A DNA stretch of 64,000 nucleotides from Rhodococcus jostii RHA1 (GTDB taxonomy: Bacteria > Actinomycetota > Actinomycetes > Mycobacteriales > Mycobacteriaceae). Below the pieces are notes generated by a model that saw only the letters and a list, made by a program, of their open reading frames with translations, did no database searches and was not told where the DNA came from. Position numbers and translations under genes: made by a program. Position 1 is the stretch's first letter. The number at the start of each line of letters is the position of its first letter. Shown piece by piece: positions 10,013-18,837 of this stretch. The DNA lies in NCBI RefSeq assembly GCF_000014565.1, contig NC_008269.1, positions 434,001 through 498,000 of the forward strand, given 5' to 3'.

Positions 10013-10554
10013 GCCTGCCTACCTGACGTGGGTGGTCGATCTCGCCGATCGGTCTAGTGCGAGATGATGAAAGTAGATCTTCTTGCTAGGTTGTGCTCGC
10101 TGTGAGCGGTCTTGCTGCGTTGATTCCGCGGAGCGTCCTGTCGGGTGGACAACGATTGATGACGGGTCGCGGACCAGCAGATCGGCCGCCATGTCAGCCT
10201 GGAAATACGACCGATTAGGGTATCGATTGCCTCGGTTGTCGACGCACCGCTCGTTTGCAGTCTGCTGGTGATTGTGACCTCACGGCTTTGGACTTGTGGC
10301 CGTCGACGTGATCGCCCCGCAGCGGAGTTCACCAAGGAGCGTGCCAGCGTCAGAAGCGTTCGCTGCATACTCGCTCCTTTCGGTCGAATCGGCGGACCTC
10401 AGAGACGCGCGTCACATCCAACTGCGAGTGTGCCGCACGAAACTGAGGTGAGGGAAACAGAATTTTTGACTCTATTCACGCTGATCTGTTGTGAATCGGA
10501 GACCCGGGGGCCATGATGGTTGGCGTTGCAGTTTAGATACCGAGAGCGAGTTCG
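10013..10554. other. divergent control region between permease and LysR gene
   Basis: This 542-bp region separates two divergent genes. The LysR-proximal end carries a dyad at 10474-10496 overlapping a plausible promoter. The rest shows no recognisable gene. Small open frames present here have no family resemblance. Confidence 0.45.
10474..10496 (+). promoter_or_regulatory. candidate LysR-type operator (T-N11-A dyad) over a promoter
   Basis: ATTCAC and GTGAAT form an inverted repeat with an 11-base spacer, the classic spacing of LysR-type binding sites. A TTGACT (10466-10471) and TGTGAA (10490-10495) pair 18 bp apart could be the -35 and -10 of the LysR gene, so the dyad would cover its own promoter. 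Autoregulation is inferred. Confidence 0.5.
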
Positions 10555-11487
10555 ATGGACGTTCATACGCGTCGTCTACGGCATTTCGTGGCAGTTGCAG
10601 AGACCCTTCACTTCACCCGTGCAGCAGAGAGTCTGTACGTTTCGCAGCAGGGTTTGAGTCGCAGCATCACTGAACTCGAACACGATGTAGGCGTACCGCT
10701 GCTTAAAAGGACAACGAGAGCAGTCGAACTGACCGACGCTGGCAACGCCTTTCTCCGTTCAGCGCGTGAGGCGTTGGCAGTTCTGGACGCGGGCGTGGCA
10801 GACGCGCACCGAGCGCATTCCAAAATGTCCGGTGTTCTGCGCATCGGGTTCTTTGCCGCGTCAGCACTGGAGCTGACACCGTTGATTATTTCGGAGTTCA
10901 GAACTCGTCACCCGTCCGTCAGCCCTCGGATCGAAAGCTACGACCTCACAGATCCCTCCTGTGGTCTGCGGTCCGGAGAGACGGATGTGGCGTTCTTGCG
11001 GCTACCGATCGATCTGGCCGACCTGGACTCTGAAGTTTTGTTCACTGAACCGCTTGCGATTGGGATGACGAGCTCGCACCCTCTTGCAGCGCAGAAGGTG
11101 GTGCTGTTGTCTGATTTGCAGGATCAGGTAATTTCAGCACCGCGTACCGACGACGCACGTTGGCGCGCGTTTTGGACACTGCGTGATCTCGGGGTCGACG
11201 ATGACAATCTGCCCCGCATCAGCAGGGAAACCGCAACGATGGATGAAGAGCTGGACAACGTAGCGGCGGGTCTCACTTTGTCGGTGTCTGTGCCCAGCAT
11301 GGACCGATTCGCACATCGGGCGTCGCTGGTGTACCGAACGCTGGGTCAAGTGCCGGGATCGACGCTATGCGTCGGATGGCGCGGACAACCAACTCCACTG
11401 GTCCAAGCATTCATAGCCGTCTCGCGAAAGGTCCGCGACGAGCACCGCGACCTCGTGACCCGAATTGAAAGCGGTAACGCCGACTGA
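10555..11487 (+). CDS. LysR-family transcriptional regulator
   Basis: This 310-residue regulator has an N-terminal winged HTH (about residues 4-62; RRLRHFVAVAETLHFTRAAE and a recognition-helix segment) and a substrate-binding effector domain from about residue 90. Effector-domain strands such as VLRIGFFAASALELTP are clear. It is divergent from the permease and so is the likely controller of the upstream amino-acid catabolic genes. The effector is probably a pathway intermediate. The ATG at 10555 has a purine-rich GAGAGCGAG upstream. Confidence 0.92.
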   Translation: MDVHTRRLRHFVAVAETLHFTRAAESLYVSQQGLSRSITELEHDVGVPLLKRTTRAVELTDAGNAFLRSAREALAVLDAGVADAHRAHSKMSGVLRIGFFAASALELTPLIISEFRTRHPSVSPRIESYDLTDPSCGLRSGETDVAFLRLPIDLADLDSEVLFTEPLAIGMTSSHPLAAQKVVLLSDLQDQVISAPRTDDARWRAFWTLRDLGVDDDNLPRISRETATMDEELDNVAAGLTLSVSVPSMDRFAHRASLVYRTLGQVPGSTLCVGWRGQPTPLVQAFIAVSRKVRDEHRDLVTRIESGNAD

Positions 11488-11773
11488 TGGGTACTTCTTA
11501 CTTGTAATGGGCTTGGTTGCAACTCAGTCGGGCTCATCGCAGCGACGGGCAGCGGAAGAGGGTGGCCCCACACCGGTTTATCGGCACCGCGACCGGCCCC
11601 GGTCGGCCCCACATCGATTAGCGCCGCACACGCGCCACTCGAGAATTCCCCCGCAACGACGCCGACAACGCACGGCTGCTGCCCGAGGGTGAATTAGAGG
11701 TTGCGCCGCTTCCCTACCTCCGAAAAGCGCGGAACACTCTCCGAGATCACGAGCCATCAGGCATCACGAGCCG

Positions 11774-12289
11774 TCAGGCGGCGGTGCGCTGGCTTCGGCT
11801 CCGAAGCATTGTGGGCAGGACTATCACGACCGCCAGAAGAACCTGGATAAGTGCGAGTGCGCTCGCACCATAGAACAGCGACTCGAGCGGACCGCTCGCC
11901 GCAGTGGCGGCGTCAATGGTGTGGGAGGCCAAGCGGTGACGGTGTCCGAGGGTCGCGGTGTTCGCCGCACCGTTGAGGGTGTTCATCATCGAGACCATCA
12001 GCATCGCGTGTAAGACGAGCATCCCGGCTGCCAATGCCCCCGTGGTGGCCCAGTCGCGGATGGTCGGCTTGGTCCACAGATGCCCGACGCAGGCCAGGCA
12101 GGCGCAGGAGAGGGCGAGCATCAGCAGGCTGGTGCCGGGAAAGTGGGGTAGGTGGGTGAGCAGCACCGGAATGTGTGCTGCGACGCAGGCCAGAACCAGG
12201 AGGGCAGCGACCTTCCCGGCGGCGGCCGCCCGCACGGGATTGTCCGGCAGGGTGGGCCGCCAAACGGTGGCGGCGGCGGAGGCGGCCAT
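11774..12289 (-). CDS. hypothetical four-helix membrane protein
   Basis: This 171-residue protein has four predicted membrane helices at about 27-47, 55-72, 84-106 and 137-162. A strong AAGGAGAA lies just before the ATG, so the start is well supported. I recognise no family. It contains a His-rich loop (LGHRHRLASHT) between helices 3 and 4 that could bind a metal. It lies 161 bp downstream of the ethanolamine-type permease on the same strand and may be co-transcribed with the amine genes. No function is assigned. Confidence 0.7.
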   Translation of the reverse strand: MAASAAATVWRPTLPDNPVRAAAAGKVAALLVLACVAAHIPVLLTHLPHFPGTSLLMLALSCACLACVGHLWTKPTIRDWATTGALAAGMLVLHAMLMVSMMNTLNGAANTATLGHRHRLASHTIDAATAASGPLESLFYGASALALIQVLLAVVIVLPTMLRSRSQRTAA

Positions 12290-12450
12290 GAGTTCTCCTT
12301 GGGCTCACTCGTGGTTCCCGGCAAGGACGCACCCTGAGCTGGGTACGGAAAGGGGGCGCACAGGTTTTCGGCGCTGGTGCAGTGCGGCGGGTTTGCCGGA
12401 AGTGTGTGGCCGGTCCGCACCATGATTGGCGCGGACCGAACCGGTCACGG

Positions 12451-13938
12451 TCATCTGCTGTCGAGTTCGGATTCTGCCTCCTTGAGGGCGGCGAATTCTT
12501 CTTCGGGTGCCTTCGCAACGATGTGGTGTCGGCTGTAGAAGGCGAAGTACGCGATCATCACCGCGTACGCGGCGGCCGCGTACAACACCACCGAGGGGTC
12601 GACCATGAATCCCGCTGCCAGGGCGGCGACGGCCAGGACCAGGGCGATACCGGAGGTGAGCATCCCACCGGGGGTGCGGTAGGGGCGGTGCAGGTGCGGT
12701 TCCCGGATCCGCAGGACGATGTGCGAGATCATCATCAGGATGTACGAGACCGTGGCCCCGAACACCGAGATCAGGATGAGCAGGTCCCCGGAACTGGTGA
12801 GAGACAAAATGAATCCGATCACTCCGGGGACGATCAGCGCCAGGAACGGGGTCCTGCGCCCGTTGGTCAGCGACAGCACCTTGGGCAGGTAGCCGGCCCG
12901 CGAGAGCGCGAACGTCTGCCGCGAGTAGGCATAGGTGATGGTGAAGAAGCTCGACACCAGACCCACCAGGCCGATGACGTTGACGAACTGGCTCAGCCAG
13001 GTGGTGCCGCCGTTGGCGGCCTCCATGGCGTCGATCAACGGGTTGTCGGAGTCCTGCAGGGTCGATGCGCTCGATCCGCCGGGTCCGAGGGTCAGCAGCA
13101 GCGCGGCGAGGGTGAGCAGCACCAACACACCACCGATCAGTCCCTTGGGGATGTCGCGCACCGGGTTGCGGGCTTCCTCGGAGGCGAGGGGGACGCCTTC
13201 GACCGCGAGGAAGAACCACATCGCGTAGGGCAGGGCGGCCCAGACTCCGACGATGCCGAACGGCAGGAAGCTGTTGGCGCCGACAGCATTGGTGGGGGCG
13301 ATGTCGATGAGGTTGCTGACATCGAAATGCGGGATCATCCCGATCGAGAAGGCCAGCAATCCGATCACGGCGACGATGGCGATGCCGAACATCAGCTTGA
13401 GTACCTGTGAGACGCCGTACAAGTGCAGACCGATGAAGGCGATGTAGAACACTGCATACACCAGGGGTCCGCTGATCCCGAAGAGGCTGTCGACATAGGC
13501 GCTGATGAACGTGACCACCGCGGCCGGGGCGAGGACGAATTCGAGGAGCACGGCGGTGCCGGTCAGGAAGCCGCCCCACGGTCCCATCGCGCGACGGGCG
13601 AAGCCATAGCCGCCGCCGGCGGTGGGGATGATCGAGGCCATCTCGGCCAGGGCCAGGCACATTGCGGTGTACATCAGGCCCATCAGTCCGACCGCGATGA
13701 GCATGCCGCCCCAGCCGGCGTGGCCGATTCCGAAGTTCCAGCCGGCGTAGTCACCGGCGACGACGTAGCCGACGCCGAGTCCGATCAGCAGGACCGGTCC
13801 TGCGGTGCCGCGGCGAAGCTGACGGCGGAGCATGTAGTCGTCGGCGACGGTGTCGTAGTCGACTCCGGCCGCGGCGTGGGCACCGGTGGTGCCCGCGTGG
13901 GTGTGGCGGCTGGGGGCCGCCACCGGATCGGTGCTCAT
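12451..13938 (-). CDS. eat: ethanolamine-type APC permease
   Basis: This 495-residue permease has about 12 membrane helices. The opening DDYMLRRQLRRGTAG followed by GVGYVVAGDYAGWNFGI is typical of bacterial ethanolamine permeases of the APC superfamily, as are AGGGYGFARRAMGPWGGF and FLAVEGVPLASEEARNP. The reading frame is open far upstream, but the ATG at 13938, with GAGGA before it, lies 2 bp after the amine oxidase stop and is the sensible start. Co-transcription with a copper amine oxidase indicates uptake of a primary amine for oxidation. The substrate may be ethanolamine or another amine. Confidence 0.88.
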   Translation of the reverse strand: MSTDPVAAPSRHTHAGTTGAHAAAGVDYDTVADDYMLRRQLRRGTAGPVLLIGLGVGYVVAGDYAGWNFGIGHAGWGGMLIAVGLMGLMYTAMCLALAEMASIIPTAGGGYGFARRAMGPWGGFLTGTAVLLEFVLAPAAVVTFISAYVDSLFGISGPLVYAVFYIAFIGLHLYGVSQVLKLMFGIAIVAVIGLLAFSIGMIPHFDVSNLIDIAPTNAVGANSFLPFGIVGVWAALPYAMWFFLAVEGVPLASEEARNPVRDIPKGLIGGVLVLLTLAALLLTLGPGGSSASTLQDSDNPLIDAMEAANGGTTWLSQFVNVIGLVGLVSSFFTITYAYSRQTFALSRAGYLPKVLSLTNGRRTPFLALIVPGVIGFILSLTSSGDLLILISVFGATVSYILMMISHIVLRIREPHLHRPYRTPGGMLTSGIALVLAVAALAAGFMVDPSVVLYAAAAYAVMIAYFAFYSRHHIVAKAPEEEFAALKEAESELDSR

Positions 13939-13940
13939 GG

Positions 13941-15878
13941 CTAGTCCTCGCATCCGCAGTGCGACCCCTCGGCCTGCCGCTCGGGGCGGGGCAGGTTCAG
14001 GGTGGGGTTCTGATCGAAGAATCCGTGGGGTTGGAGGATGAAGCCGACGTGCTGGCGGGGCATGACCGGCCAGTCTTCGAGGCGCACCACGTGGTGCATT
14101 CCGAAGGTGTACCAGACCACGATGTCCTCGTCGACGATGTTGCGGTTGCCCGCGATGTAGGAGGGAAGGCCGTCTCCGCCGCGGGACTGGTTCGGGTACT
14201 CCCCTGCCGGGAAGCGTTCGGTCTCGTCGTAGGCGGTGACCCAGAAGTTGTTGGTGGCGAACCCGGCTCGCTTGGCCACCCAGGAATCTGGAGTGGCGGA
14301 CAGGGTGATTGCGTCGGTGGGCTGGAGCCGGTAGGCGACCGGTTCGTCGACGATGTTGCGGCGGTCGTGGTTGACGATCTTCCAGAATCGGTGCTTGCCG
14401 GCGTCGGCGCGGCGGGCGGCGTCCTGTTCTCGTTCGAGGAGGCGGTCGACGGTGTAGAAGCAGCTCTGTGTCGGGTTGGTGTCGGGCACCTCGGTGTCGA
14501 CCTCGTAAACCGCGTTCTTGGTGCCGTCGAGCTCGAAGTCCATGCGCACGTTGAAGATGTGCTGGTGGATGGGGGCGTAGAGGCCGTCGTTGTTGAGGGT
14601 CTGCCCGTACAGCGACTTGGTGCCCGGCTGCTGACCGGCGGTGGAGAGGATGCCGGTGGCCTTGACCAGGAACTCGATGGTGCCGTCGAGGTAGAGGTGC
14701 CAGTAGAAGCCGTACTCGTAGTTGGCGACGGTGGCGATGAAGGAGATGATCAGCTTCCGTGAGCGCCGGACCTCGGCGGTGTCCTGCCGGTAGTCGTAGT
14801 GCTTCCACATGATCGAGTCGTCTTCCTCGTGCATGCAGACCGCGTTCTTGATCGTCATCGGGTTGCCGTGGCTGTCGCTGACGATGCCGTCGAAGTACTG
14901 GATCTCGCCGAGGCAGTCGCAGCCGAGTGCCAGGGAGTTCGCCAGGGCACCGATGTTGTATTCGCCGGCGTCGAAGGCATTCTTCTTGTGCTGCACCGGG
15001 GATGGGTCACCGTAGGGCACCACCATTTCCACCAGCGAGGCGCGGTTGATCACCGATCGATCGGTGCCGCCGTCCCGGAACTTCAGCTGATGCAGCACCA
15101 GACCCTCACGCGGGGTGAAGCCGACCCGGAAGCTCCAGCCACCCCAGGTCACGTGCTGGCCCTCGACGTGGAAGGAGCGGCCCTGGGGTGAGGTGATCTC
15201 GAGGGGCTTGATGTCGGTGCGGGCCGGACCGACGTGCTGGGGCAGGTAGTTGCCGGTTTGCTGCGGAACAGGGATGAGGCCGTTGTCCTCGATCTCGACG
15301 ACCTCTCCGTTGTTGAGGTCGTAGATGATGATCAGGCCCTCGGCCGGGTGCGCGTAGGGGCTGTCATCCGGATCGAGCCGGGTAAAGACGAGGGCCCGCA
15401 TCAGACGGCGACCCTGGTCGTCCTTGCCGAAGTACCCGGCCGACCACGGCTCGATGCACACCAGGTCCAGGTTGGTCAGCCCGCGGCTGGCCAGGGCTTC
15501 GACGACGCGGGGATCGCGTTTGCAGTTCACCTCACATTCCTCGAACTCGTCGAGCATGATCGGCGGCTGGGCACCGGACGGCAGCTCCACCCACCGCTCG
15601 AGACTCTCGTTCTCGAGGTCGACGGTGGCCTCGTAGCCATATCCGGTGGACCGGTCGATCAGCACGGCGCTGGCCTCGCGGCGAATCTGCGACAGGTCGC
15701 CGCGCAGTGCCTTCTTCGACGGTTCCTTCAATTCCACCTGCACGAACCGGAAGCTGTCCGCCAGCGCCTGTGTGCTCTTCAGCACCGACACCGCCTTCGA
15801 GATTTCGTCGCGGCTGAGGGGGTCGAGGGGATGAGTTCCCGGTGCGGCGACCGTGCGATCGATTTCCTGAATGGACAT
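13941..15878 (-). CDS. primary-amine oxidase (copper/topaquinone)
   Basis: This 645-residue copper amine oxidase converts RCH2NH2 to an aldehyde, ammonia and H2O2. The topaquinone motif NYEY is at about 386-389, the precursor tyrosine being Tyr387. The catalytic base lies in AFDAGEYNIG (Asp303). Copper ligands are the HxH in PIHQHIFNVRMD and a C-terminal His in MHHVVRLEDWPVMP. I start at ATG 15878 because AAGGAG precedes it; an upstream ATG would add 11 residues. Length and order of the N2, N3 and catalytic domains are normal. No signal peptide is seen. It is followed after 2 bp by the permease. Confidence 0.95.
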   Translation of the reverse strand: MSIQEIDRTVAAPGTHPLDPLSRDEISKAVSVLKSTQALADSFRFVQVELKEPSKKALRGDLSQIRREASAVLIDRSTGYGYEATVDLENESLERWVELPSGAQPPIMLDEFEECEVNCKRDPRVVEALASRGLTNLDLVCIEPWSAGYFGKDDQGRRLMRALVFTRLDPDDSPYAHPAEGLIIIYDLNNGEVVEIEDNGLIPVPQQTGNYLPQHVGPARTDIKPLEITSPQGRSFHVEGQHVTWGGWSFRVGFTPREGLVLHQLKFRDGGTDRSVINRASLVEMVVPYGDPSPVQHKKNAFDAGEYNIGALANSLALGCDCLGEIQYFDGIVSDSHGNPMTIKNAVCMHEEDDSIMWKHYDYRQDTAEVRRSRKLIISFIATVANYEYGFYWHLYLDGTIEFLVKATGILSTAGQQPGTKSLYGQTLNNDGLYAPIHQHIFNVRMDFELDGTKNAVYEVDTEVPDTNPTQSCFYTVDRLLEREQDAARRADAGKHRFWKIVNHDRRNIVDEPVAYRLQPTDAITLSATPDSWVAKRAGFATNNFWVTAYDETERFPAGEYPNQSRGGDGLPSYIAGNRNIVDEDIVVWYTFGMHHVVRLEDWPVMPRQHVGFILQPHGFFDQNPTLNLPRPERQAEGSHCGCED

Positions 15879-16320
15879 GGGTGTCTCGCTCCTTGGCATG
15901 GTTCTTTCCACGACGTCGACATCACGAAGAGGTGCCCTCGATGGCGGGCATTCCGGGTGGCACGGCGGCCGGGCCGGTTCATGGATCGATCGGTGGAGAT
16001 GTCTGCGTAGATCAACGGACTATTCGCTTAGCGATGTGATCGGCCGCCGACGCCCTTCGAGATGTCCCTGAGGAGGAACCTCACGGGGTGCGGTCAACCG
16101 CCCACAGCACGAACCGTAACGCCGCCGTGTGACCGGGAGCACACGGCTGAGAGAACAAAGGTGAGAACTTCGCACCGGAAAATTCTCGACCTGGTTAACA
16201 TGGGTGAAACATTCTCGTCATGTATCGGAAATGGTTGGATTCGACGCTGGACGTGACATCGAGCACCACCCAGGGCCGCGTGCAGCCTGCTGACCAGGCG
16301 ACTTCGCGGCTTCTTCAGAG
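15879..16320. other. divergent promoter region, amine oxidase / APC permease
   Basis: This 442-bp region lies between two divergent transcripts and holds no gene I recognise. The short direct repeat ATTCTCG occurs at about 16182 and 16213. The IclR-type regulator encoded downstream may act here (inference). Confidence 0.4.
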
Positions 16321-17808
16321 ATGAGCGTGCGGAACATGACGACTTCACCGCACAAGCGGGCGCTGGTCGCGACGCGGTCCCCCGTGCAGGGGTTGCCGCG
16401 CCGTCAGCTGCCCTTCATACCGGTGTTCGCCCAGTCCGTCGCAGCGGTCGCACCGTCCGGTGCGGCGGCTGTGATCCCGGTGCTGGTGATCGGCACCGCC
16501 GGCGGGGGCGGGGCGCTCGCGGCGTTCGTGTGCGCGGCCGTGGTCATCCTGCTCGTCTCCGCGTGCCTGCGGCCGATGGCACAGCGGATGGCCTCGGTCG
16601 GCGGAATCTACAGCTATACCGCCCGCGGCCTCGGCCCGACCGCCGCCGTTCCGACCGGCTGGTCCGCGATCGTCGGATATGCGACGGTCGGCATGGCCGG
16701 CCTGCTCGCCGTCGGCACCTACCTCTCGCACATCGCCGTCACCACCGGGTTGGCGCGGGGCACCCCCACCGGTGCGATCGTCGCCGTCACGGTGGTGGCC
16801 GCCGTGGTGGCCACCCTGGTGATGATCCGCGGCATCCGGATCTCGGCCCGGATCACCCTGCTCGTCGAGTGCGTCTCCATCGGCCTCGTCAGCGCCCTAC
16901 TGATCTTGCTGCTGGTCACCACGACTCGCACCGGCGCACCGGTTGCCGCCGCCATGAGCTGGGAGGGCAACGCACAGGGCATGGCGCTGTCCGTCATCGT
17001 CGCCGTCAGCGCCTTCGTCGGCTTTGAAAGTTCCACGACACTGAGCGGCGAGGCCCGCCACCCATTCCTGTCGGTGCCTCGCGTGATCCGGTGGACCCCG
17101 GTCGCCGCCGCCGCGTTGTATCTGATCGCCCTGCCGGTGCAGGCGATCGCCCTCGCCGAGGCCCCCGACACGGTGCGCGAGAGTGCCACCCCGCTGGTCG
17201 CGCTGCTGGTCTCGGAGGGCTCGACCGGGTTGTCGGCGATCCTCGACCTGGGAATCGCCGCCTCGTTCTTCGCCTGCACCCTGGCGTCGGTCAATGCACT
17301 CGTACGCGTGCTGTTCTGCATGGGCCGCGAGGGCGTCGCCCCGTCCGCCCTCGGCCGCACTCACCCGCGATTTCAGACGCCCGCCCCTGCCATTGCCGCG
17401 TCGATGGTCGCGGTGACCGCTGTGCCGATCACGGCTCTGCTCGCCGGTGTCTCGCCCGATCAGGGTTTACGCATCTTCCTCACCCTCAGCGCCTGCGGCT
17501 ATATCGGCAGCTATCTCGCCGGGTGCCTGTCCGCCCCGATCCTGTTGCGGCGCATCGGAGAGTCGACCCCCGCGGTCTGGGTGCTCGGCACCGTAACCAC
17601 CGCCATCCTGCTGTTCCTGGTCGTCAACGCCGTGGCCTTCGCCATTGCGGACGGGATTGTGCTCATCGCGGTCTATGCCGTCATCATGGCGGTCGCGGTG
17701 CTCTACACCCTTGCGCTTCGGCGTCTGGCCCCGCACCGACTCGCCTCGGTCGGTATCTACGACGAGACCCAGCGCACCGACCTGCTGCCCACGGCCGCGT
17801 TCCGATGA
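16321..17808 (+). CDS. APC-superfamily permease
   Basis: This 495-residue membrane transporter has about 12 helices, starting near residue 30. The conserved cytoplasmic loop GFESSTTLSGEARHPF and the early segment RPMAQRMASVGGIYSYTARGLG are typical of amino-acid/amine APC carriers. The first ATG at 16321 has only weak ribosome-binding similarity; the ATG 15 bases downstream is an alternative. Its TGA overlaps the IclR start (ATGA), so permease and regulator are translationally coupled. It is divergent from the amine oxidase operon and presumably handles a related amine or amino acid. Confidence 0.87.
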   Translation: MSVRNMTTSPHKRALVATRSPVQGLPRRQLPFIPVFAQSVAAVAPSGAAAVIPVLVIGTAGGGGALAAFVCAAVVILLVSACLRPMAQRMASVGGIYSYTARGLGPTAAVPTGWSAIVGYATVGMAGLLAVGTYLSHIAVTTGLARGTPTGAIVAVTVVAAVVATLVMIRGIRISARITLLVECVSIGLVSALLILLLVTTTRTGAPVAAAMSWEGNAQGMALSVIVAVSAFVGFESSTTLSGEARHPFLSVPRVIRWTPVAAAALYLIALPVQAIALAEAPDTVRESATPLVALLVSEGSTGLSAILDLGIAASFFACTLASVNALVRVLFCMGREGVAPSALGRTHPRFQTPAPAIAASMVAVTAVPITALLAGVSPDQGLRIFLTLSACGYIGSYLAGCLSAPILLRRIGESTPAVWVLGTVTTAILLFLVVNAVAFAIADGIVLIAVYAVIMAVAVLYTLALRRLAPHRLASVGIYDETQRTDLLPTAAFR

Positions 17809-18554
17809 GCCCACGCACCGACCCGTCCCGACACCACCCCAGCACCGTCTCGAACTCTCTCGACATCCTCGAGGTGGTCGCCACCCTCGGCCTCGGGGTC
17901 ACCGCCAAGGAGATCGCCGGCGCCCTGCGCCTTCCCCAGGCCACCGCCTACCGGCTCATCAACTCGCTCGTCGCCGAGGAGTATCTGGTGCGGACCTCGG
18001 ATCTGCGCGGCTTCGGGCTCGGCGCACGCCTCAACGGGCTCGTCACCGCCGCCGCCTCCCCCACCGTTCCCACCGCCGCGCGCCGGCAACTCGACGACCT
18101 CCGCGACAACGTGCGGTTCGCCGTCCACGTGATGGCCTTCCACAACACGACGCTGCGGGTCCTCGACGCCGACCCCGATCACCCCGTGCGCGCCGAACGT
18201 GAGCTGGTGCGTTACCTGCATGCTTCGGCCGCCGGCAAACTCTTACTCGCCGACCGCACCATCTGGCAGGAAGCGTTGCCCTCGACTCCGCTGCGGCAGC
18301 TGACCTCGGCCACCGTCATCGATCTCGCCGCTCTCGACGCCGAGTTGCGCACCATCCGCGATCAGCAGTTCGCCGTTCAGCTCGATCAGCTCGAGCAGGA
18401 CCTCGCCTGCTTGGCGGTGCCGCTGCGCGACCCGGACGGAGACACCGCCGGCGCCCTCTGCCTCGCCGGCCCATCCGCCCGCATCGACGCTCTCCTCGGG
18501 CGCGCCGACTCGCTGCAACAGTGCGCGGGTGTGCTCGCGCCGTTGCTGTTCTAG
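17805..18554 (+). CDS. IclR-family transcriptional regulator
   Basis: This 249-residue regulator has an N-terminal winged HTH (about 15-70; ITAKEIAGALRLPQATAYRL-like helix-turn-helix) and a C-terminal effector domain (about 85-245; YLHASAAGKLLL and LACLAVPLRDPDGD). The start is the ATG that overlaps the permease stop by 4 bp. An IclR protein coupled to an APC permease and divergent from the amine oxidase genes probably controls both transcripts, with the amine or its aldehyde/acid product as effector. That role is inferred. Confidence 0.9.
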   Translation: MSPRTDPSRHHPSTVSNSLDILEVVATLGLGVTAKEIAGALRLPQATAYRLINSLVAEEYLVRTSDLRGFGLGARLNGLVTAAASPTVPTAARRQLDDLRDNVRFAVHVMAFHNTTLRVLDADPDHPVRAERELVRYLHASAAGKLLLADRTIWQEALPSTPLRQLTSATVIDLAALDAELRTIRDQQFAVQLDQLEQDLACLAVPLRDPDGDTAGALCLAGPSARIDALLGRADSLQQCAGVLAPLLF

Positions 18555-18837
18555 GCAGCATATGTCCGCCGGGTTCATCCCCGATCGTGAGAGACGTGCG
18601 AGTTCGTTGATGCCGGAGCCGAGACAGCACCTACACCACGCACCGGTCCTGCCCGCCATTCCGAGGCGGCCGACCTCGCTGTCAATGGACACGAAGAAGC
18701 CCGGGCGGGACGTTCGACACCCCAGACCCCTATCCCTGGCTCGGCAACCGACAGTTGAGCGCCCGCTCCCCCGGGTGGGGCGAACGCTCGGCAACACAGG
18801 TTCAGGCCCTTATGGGCATCGCGCACCGGTAAGTACA

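Noticed and set aside
12451..14808. 785-codon open frame running from the permease back through the amine oxidase
   Set aside because: The first 290 codons are an Arg/Pro/His-rich shadow of the amine oxidase in another frame. The real permease starts at ATG 13938 with a ribosome binding site.
17091..17804. Long upstream extension of the IclR frame
   Set aside because: This is a shadow of the APC permease. The IclR protein begins at the ATG overlapping the permease stop.
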